Positions 56,583 through 64,000 of a stretch of 64,000 nucleotides of DNA are shown piece by piece. Source of the stretch: Savagea serpentis (GTDB lineage Bacteria > Bacillota > Bacilli > Bacillales_A > Planococcaceae); contig NZ_JADKPV010000001.1 in the NCBI RefSeq assembly GCF_015351395.1, forward strand, positions 186,001 to 250,000. The letters are read 5' to 3'. Every line of letters begins with the position of its first letter. The first letter of the stretch is position 1. The position numbers and the translations under genes were made by a program. The notes beneath the pieces were generated by a model. The model made no database searches and was not told where the DNA came from. It saw only the letters and a list, made by a program, of their open reading frames with translations.

Positions 56583-57079
56583 TTGTGATGCAAAATCAAA
56601 CCGTTGTTCGAGTTGGCATAGCCGACATGAACATCGTGGTAGGACCAAAAAGGATTCGAACGTCTGGCCTTGGATCATGTGTCGGTGTTGTAATTTATGA
56701 TCCGACTCGTAAAATAGCAGGGCTTTTACACGTCATGTTGCCTGATTCAAACTTAGGAAAATCCACGCGTATAAATGTAGCGAAGTTTGCTGATACAGGA
56801 GTTCCGGCATTAGTTGAGATGTTGAAATTAGAAGGGGCGCGCACATTCTCTCTCAAGGCGAAAATGGCGGGGGGCGCTCAAATGTTCCAGTTCGGTTCAA
56901 GTGATACGGTGCGGATCGGGCCTCGAAACATCGAAGCGGTGCGTGAACAACTAAAAAAGTTGTCTATCCCGATTATCGCTGAAGATGTGGGGGGTACGAA
57001 AGGTCGAACGATTGAATTTGATCCAGAGACATCGATGTTAAACATACGTACCGTAAACGAAGGAATAAAAGACATTTAA
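56579..57079 (+). CDS. cheD: Receptor glutamine deamidase CheD
   Basis: CheD deamidates receptor glutamines and is sequestered by CheC. The catalytic Cys (about residue 34) is in SGLGSCVGVVIYD and the His (about 51) in GLLHVMLPD; KMAGGAQMFQFG and NIEAVREQL are further family motifs. Start candidates are GTG 56579, GTG 56585 and ATG 56588; AGGAG at 56570-56574 fits 56585 best by spacing, 56579 is the longest. About 163-166 residues. Last gene before the terminator. Confidence 0.94.
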   Translation: MIVMQNQTVVRVGIADMNIVVGPKRIRTSGLGSCVGVVIYDPTRKIAGLLHVMLPDSNLGKSTRINVAKFADTGVPALVEMLKLEGARTFSLKAKMAGGAQMFQFGSSDTVRIGPRNIEAVREQLKKLSIPIIAEDVGGTKGRTIEFDPETSMLNIRTVNEGIKDI

Positions 57080-57081
57080 GC

Positions 57082-57112
57082 AGGCGGCTGAATAATTTCA
57101 GTCGCCTTTTTT
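57082..57112 (+). terminator. Intrinsic terminator between cheD and sigD
   Basis: AGGCGGCTGA (57082-57091) pairs with TCAGTCGCCT (57098-57107) with one G-U pair, loop ATAATT, then a run of T to 57112. A classic terminator beginning 2 bases after the cheD stop. Confidence 0.88.
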
Positions 57113-57121
57113 CACTGAAAT

Positions 57122-57130
57122 TGGTATAAT
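57122..57130 (+). promoter_or_regulatory. Extended -10 promoter of sigD
   Basis: TGGTATAAT: TATAAT (57125-57130) with an upstream TG. No -35 match at 17 bases, where the terminator stem lies. It sits right after the terminator and 35 bases before sigD. Confidence 0.6.
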
Positions 57131-57164
57131 TTACTTACAAATCAATATAAGGAGGCGGAGCATA

Positions 57165-57947
57165 GTGTCAAACAATAGAGAACGAACAATCGACACTCAT
57201 TGGGATAAGTGGATGGACAATCGCGACCCTTTATCTGGAGATATTCTCGTCAATGAATATAAACCACTCGTTCAGTATCATGTGCAGCGCATTCGTGCAC
57301 GAGTGCCTCGTTCAGTATCGCAGGATGAATTGATGAGCTTAGGGTTGCAAGGGTTGTTCGACGCTTTAACAAAGTTCGATCGAAAACGAGATTTAAAATT
57401 TGATACATATGCGTCGTTTCGCATTCGCGGCTCCATTATCGATGGCTTGCGAAAAGAAGATTGGCTGTCTCGCGCTTCACGCGAACGTACGAAACGTTTA
57501 GATGAAGCGATTCAACATTTAGAACAGCAATACCAACGCCATGTCGAACCAGAAGAAATAGCTGCTTATTTAGAGTGGACGATTGATGATGTTTACGAAG
57601 TGACGCAAGAACGCTATTTTTCTAATGTTTTATCGATTGATGAAAAAGTAAACCAAGAGGATGATGATGCAGATCATCAATATTTCATTGAAAACGATCA
57701 AGCTGAAACGCCTGAAAATAGAGTGATGAAAAATGAACTCATTCAAGAATTAATGAAACAAATTGAAACATTGAATAAAAATGAACAGATGGTATTGCAA
57801 CTTTTTTATTCGGAAGATATGACGCTAACAGAAATTGGAGAAATCTTAGAGTTGTCTACCTCGCGCATTTCTCAAATCCATTCGAAAGCGCTGTTAAAAT
57901 TGAAAGACTTACTCGCACCAGAAGTCATAGACGGAGGGATTTTATGA
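57165..57947 (+). CDS. sigD: RNA polymerase sigma factor SigD (FliA/sigma-28)
   Basis: SigD directs flagellin, autolysin and chemotaxis gene expression. Region 2 has LVQYHVQRIRARVPRSVSQDELMSLGL-type sequence and FDTYASFRIRGSIIDGLR; region 4 is EDMTLTEIGEILELSTSRISQIHSKAL. GTG start after GGAGGCGGAG. 260 residues is normal. It is followed by an ATGA overlap with the next gene. Its separate promoter and the upstream terminator set it apart from the fla/che operon. Confidence 0.97.
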   Translation: MSNNRERTIDTHWDKWMDNRDPLSGDILVNEYKPLVQYHVQRIRARVPRSVSQDELMSLGLQGLFDALTKFDRKRDLKFDTYASFRIRGSIIDGLRKEDWLSRASRERTKRLDEAIQHLEQQYQRHVEPEEIAAYLEWTIDDVYEVTQERYFSNVLSIDEKVNQEDDDADHQYFIENDQAETPENRVMKNELIQELMKQIETLNKNEQMVLQLFYSEDMTLTEIGEILELSTSRISQIHSKALLKLKDLLAPEVIDGGIL

Positions 57948-58258
57948 GTTTGAAAGGAATCGAACTACAAATCGCTTTACCGAAAACATTTGAAGCTGGA
58001 AAAATTGCTGAGCAAAAACAACAGCAATCGCAAGTGAACCAAGATTTGGCAAGCGCACTCGTCGAGCGAGAAGAAAAGCGTAAAAAAGGAAAGGTACTCG
58101 AAGCGGAAGAGTCAGCAAAAATTCGAGATGAAGACGAAGAGAAAAAACGAAAGGAACAGATGATGCAATCAAAACGGAAAAAAGCAGAGAGCGAAGAAGA
58201 AAAGAAAAAATCGCAAACGCACCCGTACAAAGGTTCATTCATCGACTTGACAACATAA
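57944..58258 (+). CDS. Unrecognised charged coiled-coil protein between sigD and swrB
   Basis: A 104-residue protein, no signal peptide or membrane segment. The N-terminal 15 residues (SLKGIELQIALPKTFEAG) look folded; residues 25-90 are an almost unbroken Lys/Glu/Gln/Arg helix, and the end HPYKGSFIDLTT is polar and distinct. It overlaps sigD by 4 bases (ATGA) and ends exactly where swrB begins, so all three are probably translated together. I do not recognise a family; Bacillus subtilis has swrB directly after sigD. Real gene judged from the tight overlaps. Confidence 0.75.
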   Translation: MSLKGIELQIALPKTFEAGKIAEQKQQQSQVNQDLASALVEREEKRKKGKVLEAEESAKIRDEDEEKKRKEQMMQSKRKKAESEEEKKKSQTHPYKGSFIDLTT

Positions 58259-58843
58259 ATGATCACAACGATAATCATTTTATTTTTATTGCAGTTTTTA
58301 ACGCTCGCCGCACTTGTCATCCTTTACTTGCGCTTGCAAAAGAATGAACGATTGTACGAAGAACAAAGTGAGCTTGTCGAGCAATTTGAACTGTCGATGC
58401 AAGTATACTTAGATGAAATAAAAAAAGAAAATGAACAATTGCTTGAGCGTTTAACTGAGCGTTCTTCAAAAGAAATGGCAGAACGAGTAACTTCAGAATC
58501 ACAACGCGTTCAGACTCCGCTGATTGAAGAAGAGTTTGTTGCGACTCCACCAACGTATGCATCACACCTTCAAGCGCGTCTCATTCAAGAGCAACGCAAA
58601 AAGCTAGTTGCGATAGAAAATCCAGAAGAATCAGCACGAGTGGTTAAACCCCAACTAAATCGAGCAGAACAACAAGAGCGATTAGATCAATCAATGCAAA
58701 CACAAGCAGAGAGAATCGAAGAAGAGTCATACGAAGCGCAAGTAAAGCGCTTATACGATGAAGGAGAATCGATAGAAGCTTTAGCGAAGCGATTCAATTG
58801 CGGAACAACAGAAATTGAATTGCTCTTAAAATTTCATCGTTAA
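58259..58843 (+). CDS. swrB: Swarming motility protein SwrB (YlxL)
   Basis: SwrB promotes maturation of the flagellar export apparatus in Bacillus subtilis. One N-terminal membrane segment (about 2-25), then a coiled-coil and disordered stretch, and a C-terminal helix-turn-helix-like module AQVKRLYDEGESIEALAKRF with GTTEIELLLKFHR, the conserved end of the family. 194 residues, slightly longer than in Bacillus subtilis. Position just before rpsB supports it. Confidence 0.88.
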   Translation: MITTIIILFLLQFLTLAALVILYLRLQKNERLYEEQSELVEQFELSMQVYLDEIKKENEQLLERLTERSSKEMAERVTSESQRVQTPLIEEEFVATPPTYASHLQARLIQEQRKKLVAIENPEESARVVKPQLNRAEQQERLDQSMQTQAERIEEESYEAQVKRLYDEGESIEALAKRFNCGTTEIELLLKFHR

Positions 58844-58848
58844 AAAGT

Positions 58849-58877
58849 TTGCAACTGTAAGCGGTATGTGATATATT
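58849..58877 (+). promoter_or_regulatory. Strong promoter of rpsB
   Basis: TTGCAA (58849-58854), 17 bases, TATATT (58872-58877) with TG at 58869-58870 (extended -10). Confidence 0.8.
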
Positions 58878-58898
58878 AGCTTACGGTATTACTACACA

Positions 58899-58960
58899 CG
58901 CAATCGGGATAGGGAAAATGGTGCAGCTTGCTGTCGTTTCCTTAGAGGAACATTGCGGAG
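58899..58960 (+). ncRNA. Structured rpsB leader (S2-binding candidate)
   Basis: A closing stem CGCAAT (58899-58904) with ATTGCG (58952-58957) encloses a smaller hairpin TTCC-TTAGA-GGAA and unpaired GGGATAGGG/GTGCAGC segments, immediately before the ribosome site. Bacillales rpsB genes carry such autoregulatory leaders; the match is by position and structure, not by model search. Confidence 0.55.
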
Positions 58961-58988
58961 GAAAACAACCAATAGGAGGAATTTAGTA

Positions 58989-59720
58989 ATGGCTATTATT
59001 TCAATGAAACAATTACTTGAAGCTGGTGTACACTTCGGACACCAAACACGCCGTTGGAACCCGAAAATGAAACCATACATTTTCGTTGAGCGTAACGGAA
59101 TCTACATCATCGATCTTCAAAAGACGGTGAAGAAACTTGAAGAAGCATACAAATTTATGCGTCAAGTTGGAGAAGACGGAGGACAAGTTCTTTTCGTCGG
59201 AACGAAAAAACAAGCGCAAGATGCAGTTAAAGAAGAAGCAGAACGTGCAGGCATGTACTACGTTAACCAACGTTGGTTAGGTGGAATGCTCACAAACTTC
59301 GAAACGATTCAAAAGCGTGTAGCACGCATGAAAGAAATCGAAAAAATGGAAGAAGACGGCATTTTTGAAGTACTTCCTAAAAAAGAAGTTTCTGAACTTA
59401 CAAAAGAACACACTCGTCTTATGAAATTCTTAGGCGGTATCCGTGAAATGAAACGCGTACCTGACGTTATGTTCGTCGTGGACCCACGCAAAGAACATAT
59501 CGCAGTTGCAGAAGCGAATAAATTAAATATTCCAATCGTAGGAATCGTCGATACAAACTGTGATCCAGACGAAATCGACTACGTAATCCCTGCGAACGAT
59601 GATGCAATCCGTGCAGTTCGTCTCTTAACGAGCAAAATGGCTGATGCATTAATCGAAGGAAACCAAGGTGAAGACGAAGAAGTAGCTCAAGAAGCAACAA
59701 CTGAAGAAGCTGCAGAATAA
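58989..59720 (+). CDS. rpsB: 30S ribosomal protein S2
   Basis: S2 is a late-binding 30S protein. [54 protein letters not shown] and [17 protein letters not shown] are invariant. The ATG at 58989 has AATAGGAGG upstream; the in-frame ATG at 58953 lies inside the leader stem. 243 residues with an acidic C-terminal tail typical of Bacillales. High-expression codons. Confidence 0.98.
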   Translation: MAIISMKQLLEAGVHFGHQTRRWNPKMKPYIFVERNGIYIIDLQKTVKKLEEAYKFMRQVGEDGGQVLFVGTKKQAQDAVKEEAERAGMYYVNQRWLGGMLTNFETIQKRVARMKEIEKMEEDGIFEVLPKKEVSELTKEHTRLMKFLGGIREMKRVPDVMFVVDPRKEHIAVAEANKLNIPIVGIVDTNCDPDEIDYVIPANDDAIRAVRLLTSKMADALIEGNQGEDEEVAQEATTEEAAE

Positions 59721-59809
59721 TTCGACTTTCATCGTTGAAGTATGAAGCACAACAATCATTCGTGAGCGTTTGCTCGAATATCTCGTCTCGCATGGGATGT
59801 TTACGAATG

Positions 59810-59848
59810 AAAAGACGATAAGCGGCTGATCCCCTTATCGTCTTTTTT
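59810..59848 (+). terminator. Terminator/attenuator between rpsB and tsf
   Basis: A 13-bp perfect stem AAAAGACGATAAG (59810-59822) with CTTATCGTCTTTT (59834-59846), then TT. No promoter is evident in the 34 bases between it and tsf, so it probably reduces rather than abolishes tsf transcription. The rest of the 162-base gap shows nothing I recognise. Confidence 0.85.
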
Positions 59849-59882
59849 ACAGAAGTTAAATTCATCTTAGGAGGAATATATA

Positions 59883-60770
59883 ATGGCTAAAATTACAGCA
59901 GCAATGGTAAAAGAATTACGTGAAAAAACAGGCGTCGGTATGATGGACTGTAAAAAAGCATTAACAGAAGTTGACGGTGACATGGACGCAGCAGTAGACT
60001 TCTTACGTGAAAAAGGTCTTGCAAGCGCAGCGAAAAAAGCAGACCGCATCGCAGCAGAAGGTACAACATCAGTACTCGTTAACGGCAACGAAGCAGTTAT
60101 CCTTGAAATCAACGCTGAAACAGATTTCGTAGCGAAAAACGAAGCGTTCCAAACATTAGTACAAGAAATCGCTGAACACCTTTTAGCGAATAAACCAGCT
60201 GACGTTGAAGCTGCGGAAGCTTCAACAATGTCAAACGGTGCAACAGTTGCAGATCACATCTCTAGCGCAGTTGCAAAAATCGGTGAGAAAATTACACTTC
60301 GCCGTTTCGAAATTATGACAAAAACAGATGCTGACGCATTCGGACCATACTTGCACATGGGTGGACGCATTTCAGTATTAACATTACTCGAAGGTTCAAC
60401 AGACGAAACAGCAGCGAAAGACGTTGCAATGCATATCGCTGCTATGAACCCGAAATACATTTCACGCGACGAAGTGTCTGCTGAAGAAGTAGAGCACGAG
60501 CGTAAAGTATTAACAGAACAAGCACTTAACGAAGGTAAACCAGAAAATATCGTTGCAAAAATGGTAGAAGGTCGCCTCGGCAAATTCTTCGAAGAAATCT
60601 GTGTACTTGAGCAACCATTCGTCAAAGACGGAGACCAAAAAGTTGGTAAATTCGTTGAAGCAACAGGTGGTAAATTGGTGAAATTCGTTCGTTACGAAGT
60701 TGGAGAAGGTTTAGAAAAACGTGAAGAAAACTTCGCGGACGAAGTAATGGGTCAAGTAAAAGGTAACTAA
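59883..60770 (+). CDS. tsf: Elongation factor Ts
   Basis: EF-Ts is the nucleotide exchange factor of EF-Tu. N-terminal UBA-like part with [19 protein letters not shown], then [21 protein letters not shown], the exchange signature [14 protein letters not shown], and two core subdomains with [15 protein letters not shown] and [13 protein letters not shown]. 295 residues is normal. Ribosome site AGGAGGAA. High-expression codon use. Confidence 0.98.
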   Translation: MAKITAAMVKELREKTGVGMMDCKKALTEVDGDMDAAVDFLREKGLASAAKKADRIAAEGTTSVLVNGNEAVILEINAETDFVAKNEAFQTLVQEIAEHLLANKPADVEAAEASTMSNGATVADHISSAVAKIGEKITLRRFEIMTKTDADAFGPYLHMGGRISVLTLLEGSTDETAAKDVAMHIAAMNPKYISRDEVSAEEVEHERKVLTEQALNEGKPENIVAKMVEGRLGKFFEEICVLEQPFVKDGDQKVGKFVEATGGKLVKFVRYEVGEGLEKREENFADEVMGQVKGN

Positions 60771-60782
60771 TAAAAAGACAGT

Positions 60783-60814
60783 ATAGGGGACACAATGCGT
60801 GTTCCCTATTTTTC
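60783..60814 (+). terminator. Intrinsic terminator after tsf
   Basis: ATAGGGGACAC (60783-60793) pairs with GTGTTCCCTAT (60799-60809), one G-U pair, loop AATGC, followed by TTTTT. It lies 34 bases before pyrH with no clear promoter between. Confidence 0.85.
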
Positions 60815-60847
60815 AACAAAATTACGTACTAGATGGAGGATACATAC

Positions 60848-61570
60848 ATGAGCGCGCCTAAATATAAACGTATTGTACTAAAATTGAGTGGAGAAGCATT
60901 AGCAGGGGATAAAGGTTTCGGCCTATCGCCAGAAGTCATTAAAAACGTTGCAAAACAAGTGAAAGAAGTCGTAGAACTCGGTGTAGAAGTAGCCGTTGTT
61001 GTCGGTGGCGGTAACATTTGGCGTGGGAAAATCGGTAGCGAAATGGGCATGGACCGCACGACTGCAGACTATATGGGGATGCTCGCTACAGTGATGAACT
61101 CGATGGCACTTCAAGATGCACTTGAGAAGTGGGATGTGGAAACGCGTGTCGCAACAAGCATTGATATGCGTCAAGTGGCAGAGCCATACATCCGTCGCAA
61201 AGCGATTCGTAACTTGGAAAAGAAACGCGTCGTTATTTTTGCAGGAGGAACAGGTAATCCATATTTCTCAACGGATACGACTGCAGCATTACGCGCAGCT
61301 GAAATTGAAGCAGACGTTATTTTAATGGCGAAAAACAATGTAGATGGTGTCTACTCAGCAGATCCAATGAAAGACTCAACAGCTGTAAAGTATGATGAGT
61401 TATCGTATTTAGACGTCATTAGTCAAGGCCTAGAAGTGATGGATTCAACGGCTTCTACTTTATGTATGGACAATGATATTCCACTCGTAGTATTCTCTAT
61501 TATGGAAGAAGGCAATATTAAAAAAGCAGTACTTGGAGAAGAAATTGGAACAGTGATTGGGAGGAATTAA
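60848..61570 (+). CDS. pyrH: UMP kinase
   Basis: PyrH phosphorylates UMP to UDP. Amino acid kinase fold with [66 protein letters not shown] and [19 protein letters not shown]. The ATG at 60848 with TGGAGGA upstream is preferred to 60833. 240 residues is normal. frr begins one base after its stop. Confidence 0.97.
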   Translation: MSAPKYKRIVLKLSGEALAGDKGFGLSPEVIKNVAKQVKEVVELGVEVAVVVGGGNIWRGKIGSEMGMDRTTADYMGMLATVMNSMALQDALEKWDVETRVATSIDMRQVAEPYIRRKAIRNLEKKRVVIFAGGTGNPYFSTDTTAALRAAEIEADVILMAKNNVDGVYSADPMKDSTAVKYDELSYLDVISQGLEVMDSTASTLCMDNDIPLVVFSIMEEGNIKKAVLGEEIGTVIGRN

Positions 61571-61571
61571 G

Positions 61572-62129
61572 ATGATTAACGCATTGATGAACGAAACGAA
61601 AGAAAAGATGGAAAAATCGATTCAAGCTTTTACACGTCAATTGGCGAACATTCGTGCAGGTCGCGCAAACGCAACGATGTTAGACCGCATTACAGTGGAA
61701 TACTACGGTGCACAAACACCATTGAATCAAATGGCAAATATTTCTGTACCTGAACCACGTTTACTCGTCATCCAACCTTATGACAAAACAGTACTGGCAG
61801 ATATTGAAAAAGCGATTCTTGCATCAGATATCGGCATCACACCTTCGAACGATGGAAACTTAATTCGTTTAGCAGTTCCAGCGCTCACAGAAGAGCGTCG
61901 TAAAGAACTCGCAAAAGAAGTTGGCAAAGAAGCGGAAGATTCAAAAGTTGCCATTCGCAATATCCGTCGTGATGCGAATGATGACTTGAAAAAGCTTGAA
62001 AAAGATGGTGACATTACGGAAGACGAATTACGTCGTGGGACAGAAGATGTTCAACAATTGACAGATTCGTACATTTCGAAAATTGACGCTTTAGCGAAAG
62101 AAAAAGAAGAAGAAATTATGGAAATTTAA
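61572..62129 (+). CDS. frr: Ribosome recycling factor
   Basis: RRF with EF-G splits post-termination ribosomes. [74 protein letters not shown]-type core and [15 protein letters not shown] are standard. 185 residues is normal. ATG 61572 after GGGAGGAATTAAG; the in-frame ATG at 61557 lies in pyrH. Confidence 0.98.
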   Translation: MINALMNETKEKMEKSIQAFTRQLANIRAGRANATMLDRITVEYYGAQTPLNQMANISVPEPRLLVIQPYDKTVLADIEKAILASDIGITPSNDGNLIRLAVPALTEERRKELAKEVGKEAEDSKVAIRNIRRDANDDLKKLEKDGDITEDELRRGTEDVQQLTDSYISKIDALAKEKEEEIMEI

Positions 62130-62177
62130 TTTCCAATTCATAGTATTGGTGGATCTTAGAAAGTGAACTTTCTATCG

Positions 62178-62212
62178 AAAAAGACGTCCTCAACAGAAGG
62201 GCGTCTTTTTTT
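62178..62212 (+). terminator. Intrinsic terminator after frr
   Basis: AAAAAGACGTCCT (62178-62190) pairs with AGGGCGTCTTTTT (62198-62210), one G-U pair, loop CAACAGA, then TT. Separates frr from uppS. Confidence 0.85.
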
Positions 62213-62314
62213 GTACATAAACGAATCATCAATTGCAGTTGCGCATAGAAACTTGCGCTTAAATTTGGTACGATAATGATGGACTTGCTCTAAAACGATG
62301 GGTGGGGGAATACA

Positions 62315-63103
62315 ATGATTAATCGATTGTTAGGAAAACAAAAAAACCAAGACTCGCTCGTAGAACGAGTTCAACAATTACAGCAAAAACCATTACCGAA
62401 ACATATTGCCGTCATTATGGACGGTAACGGTCGTTGGGCACGTCGTCGTGCATTACCGCGTATTGCAGGGCATCATGAAGGGATGAATACCGTTAAAAAA
62501 ATTACACGCATTGCGAGTAATCTAGGGATTGGTGCGTTAACGATGTATGCTTTTTCAACCGAAAACTGGAAGAGGCCGAAAAAAGAAGTCGACTTCTTAA
62601 TGAAATTACCGAGCGAATTTTTACATACGTATTTACCAGAGCTCATTGAACAAAATGTGAAAGTTGAAATGATTGGCGATCCGTCAAATCTACCCCGACA
62701 TACGTTGGATGCGATTCATAACGCAATGGAAAAGACACAACAGAACGACGGACTCATTTTAAACTTTGCGATGAATTACGGCAGTCGTGCTGAACTTGTC
62801 CAAGCGACGAAACAAATCGTTGAACTTGTACAGAGCGGACAGTTATCAGTAGAAGACATTACAGATGAAACGATGAATGCACAGTTAATGACCGCGCATT
62901 TAGATGAACCTGACTTGCTCATTCGTACGAGTGGAGAAGTGAGATTATCGAATTTTATGCTTTGGCAACTAGCATATGCGGAATTTATTTTTACGGATGT
63001 ATTGTGGCCTGATTTTACGGAGCATCATTTTTTAGATGCGGTGGAGCAATATCAATCACGTCATCGTCGCTTCGGAAGCGTGGAAGGAGAGCAAAAAGCG
63101 TGA
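62315..63103 (+). CDS. uppS: Isoprenyl transferase UppS (undecaprenyl diphosphate synthase)
   Basis: UppS condenses isopentenyl units on farnesyl diphosphate in the cis configuration to make the C55 carrier lipid for the cell wall. The signature IMDGNGRWARRRALPRIAGH with the catalytic Asp is near residue 34; TMYAFSTENWKRPKKEV and LIRTSGEVRLSNFMLWQLAYAE are family motifs, the latter usually TSGE-RLSNF. 262 residues is normal. Start with GTGGGGGAA upstream. cdsA overlaps by 4 bases (GTGA). Confidence 0.97.
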   Translation: MINRLLGKQKNQDSLVERVQQLQQKPLPKHIAVIMDGNGRWARRRALPRIAGHHEGMNTVKKITRIASNLGIGALTMYAFSTENWKRPKKEVDFLMKLPSEFLHTYLPELIEQNVKVEMIGDPSNLPRHTLDAIHNAMEKTQQNDGLILNFAMNYGSRAELVQATKQIVELVQSGQLSVEDITDETMNAQLMTAHLDEPDLLIRTSGEVRLSNFMLWQLAYAEFIFTDVLWPDFTEHHFLDAVEQYQSRHRRFGSVEGEQKA

Positions 63104-63894
63104 AACAACGAATTATAACAGCAATTATTGCGTTCGGAATTTTTATTCCGTTCATTTTTATCGGAGGGCTTCCTTTGACGCTTATCATTTATGCGATCGC
63201 GTCAATTGGACTCTTCGAAATGTTACGCATGCGCGAGTTATCGATTTTTTCAATCGAAGGGATATTAAGTTGGATTGCATTAGCACTCCTCTTATTACCG
63301 AGTCAATACGTAGCACAATTAGAACAGTGGACGACACTATCAATTGTTGAAATGATTTTCATCATCGTCTTTTTACTGCTCATTGTCACCGTTATTTCTA
63401 AAAATCGAATTACCTTCGATCATGTTGGATTTATCATTTTAAGTTTTTTATATGTCGGAATCGGCTTCCATTACTTCATCGAAACACGAACATTCGGTGT
63501 TGAGTATATTTTTTATGCGCTTTTAATTGTGTGGACGACCGATTCAGGAGCGTATTTTATCGGACGAAAAGTCGGAAAACGCAAACTATGGCCTGAAATA
63601 TCACCGAATAAAACGGTGGAAGGATTTTGGGGAGGCGTATTGAGCGCTGTCGTCATGGTGCTCATTTACCAACAATTTTTCACGATTCATCCGTCCTTCG
63701 TTACCGTACTGATCGTCACGATTGTCGCATCGATGTTCGGTCAACTCGGCGACTTAGTGGAGTCTGCCTTAAAACGTCATTATAATGTGAAAGATTCAGG
63801 GACATTGTTGCCAGGACACGGTGGTGTGATGGACCGTTTCGATAGTTTATTATTCGTCTTACCTTTATTACACTTTTTACATTTAATCGGTTAA
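63100..63894 (+). CDS. cdsA: Phosphatidate cytidylyltransferase CdsA
   Basis: CdsA makes CDP-diacylglycerol, the precursor of membrane phospholipids. Multi-pass membrane protein (about seven or eight helices). The signature near the C-terminus is present: [21 protein letters not shown] and MDRFDSL, with metal-binding Asp; [20 protein letters not shown] and [12 protein letters not shown] are the other motifs. GTG start overlapping uppS. 264 residues is normal. Confidence 0.97.
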   Translation: MKQRIITAIIAFGIFIPFIFIGGLPLTLIIYAIASIGLFEMLRMRELSIFSIEGILSWIALALLLLPSQYVAQLEQWTTLSIVEMIFIIVFLLLIVTVISKNRITFDHVGFIILSFLYVGIGFHYFIETRTFGVEYIFYALLIVWTTDSGAYFIGRKVGKRKLWPEISPNKTVEGFWGGVLSAVVMVLIYQQFFTIHPSFVTVLIVTIVASMFGQLGDLVESALKRHYNVKDSGTLLPGHGGVMDRFDSLLFVLPLLHFLHLIG

Positions 63895-63910
63895 CGAAAG
63901 GAAGTTTACG

Positions 63911-64000
63911 TTGAAGAAAATTAGTATTCTTGGTGTGACAGGTTCAATCGGCACACAAACGTTAAATATTATTCAAAATAACGAAGAGCGTTTTCAGCTC
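63911..64000 (+). CDS. dxr: 1-deoxy-D-xylulose 5-phosphate reductoisomerase, first 30 codons (cut by the window end)
   Basis: The ORF beginning TTG 63911 after AAAGGAAG reads [19 protein letters not shown], the NADPH-binding start of Dxr (family [12 protein letters not shown]). Dxr commits carbon to the MEP isoprenoid pathway that feeds UppS, and it follows cdsA in Bacillus. The usual Ser of GSTGSIG is Val here. Incomplete at the 3' edge. Confidence 0.9.
   Translation, partial: MKKISILGVTGSIGTQTLNIIQNNEERFQL

Noticed and set aside
1-64000. CRISPR, prophage, insertion sequence, tRNA or defence island
   Set aside because: No spaced direct repeats, transposase or integrase other than XerC, tRNA-like cloverleaf or unfamiliar gene cluster was seen; gene order is core Bacillales throughout.

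Overview
The window is an ordinary-looking stretch of core chromosome from a member of the Bacillales, most likely a motile Bacillaceae or Caryophanaceae (Planococcaceae) relative. I base this on gene order, which runs almost exactly as in Bacillus subtilis: recG-fapR-plsX-fabD-fabG-acpP-rnc-smc-ftsY-ylxM-ffh-rpsP-khpA-rimM-trmD-rplS-(sip)-rbgA-rnhB-ylqG-ylqH-sucCD-dprA-topA-trmFO-xerC-hslVU-codY-[fla/che operon]-sigD-swrB-rpsB-tsf-pyrH-frr-uppS-cdsA-dxr. FapR, CodY, SwrB, SwrD, FliY, CheC and CheD fit this group. The genus cannot be fixed from the sequence alone. Every gene I support is on the + strand, consistent with one replichore. I saw no tRNA, rRNA, CRISPR array, insertion sequence, prophage or attachment site.

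Region by region. 1-4.8 kb: the end of recG, then the fatty-acid/phospholipid regulon (fapR, plsX, fabD, fabG, acpP) behind a promoter with a clear FapR operator. 4.8-12.2 kb: rnc, smc, ftsY, ylxM, ffh (RNA processing, chromosome organisation, SRP targeting). 12.2-17.7 kb: ribosome and RNA maturation genes (rpsP, khpA, rimM, trmD, rplS, rbgA, rnhB) with two tandem type I signal peptidases inserted between rplS and rbgA; ylqD is absent between khpA and rimM. 17.7-19.9 kb: ylqG/ylqH, a FliK-like and FlhB-C-like pair outside the flagellar operon. 20-30.6 kb: sucCD, dprA, topA, trmFO, then xerC-hslV-hslU-codY.

30.6-31.1 kb is an AT-rich 480-base gap holding the codY terminator, a possible 55-codon ORF whose ribosome site lies inside a hairpin, and the probable fla/che promoter beside an inverted repeat. 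31.1-57.1 kb is a nearly gapless 32-gene flagellar and chemotaxis operon: basal body, ATPase complex, hook, switch, export gate, FlhF/FlhG and chemotaxis genes. It ends in an apparent intrinsic terminator before sigD, which has its own extended -10 promoter. 57.2-58.8 kb: sigD, an unrecognised charged protein and swrB. 58.8-64 kb: rpsB (strong promoter and structured leader), tsf, pyrH, frr, then uppS, cdsA and the first 30 codons of dxr.

I did not find a new defence, mobile or biosynthetic system. The signals most worth a second look are small: a hairpin that would bridge a distant Shine-Dalgarno site to the swrD start codon; GC-rich hairpins on both sides of the hook gene; a hook gene whose central part has markedly different codon use from its ends; the hairpin-occluded small ORF upstream of the fla operon; the terminator that separates sigD from fla/che; tandem signal peptidases; an HslV with no exposed Ser/Thr at its N-terminus; and the orphan FliK/FlhB-like pair.
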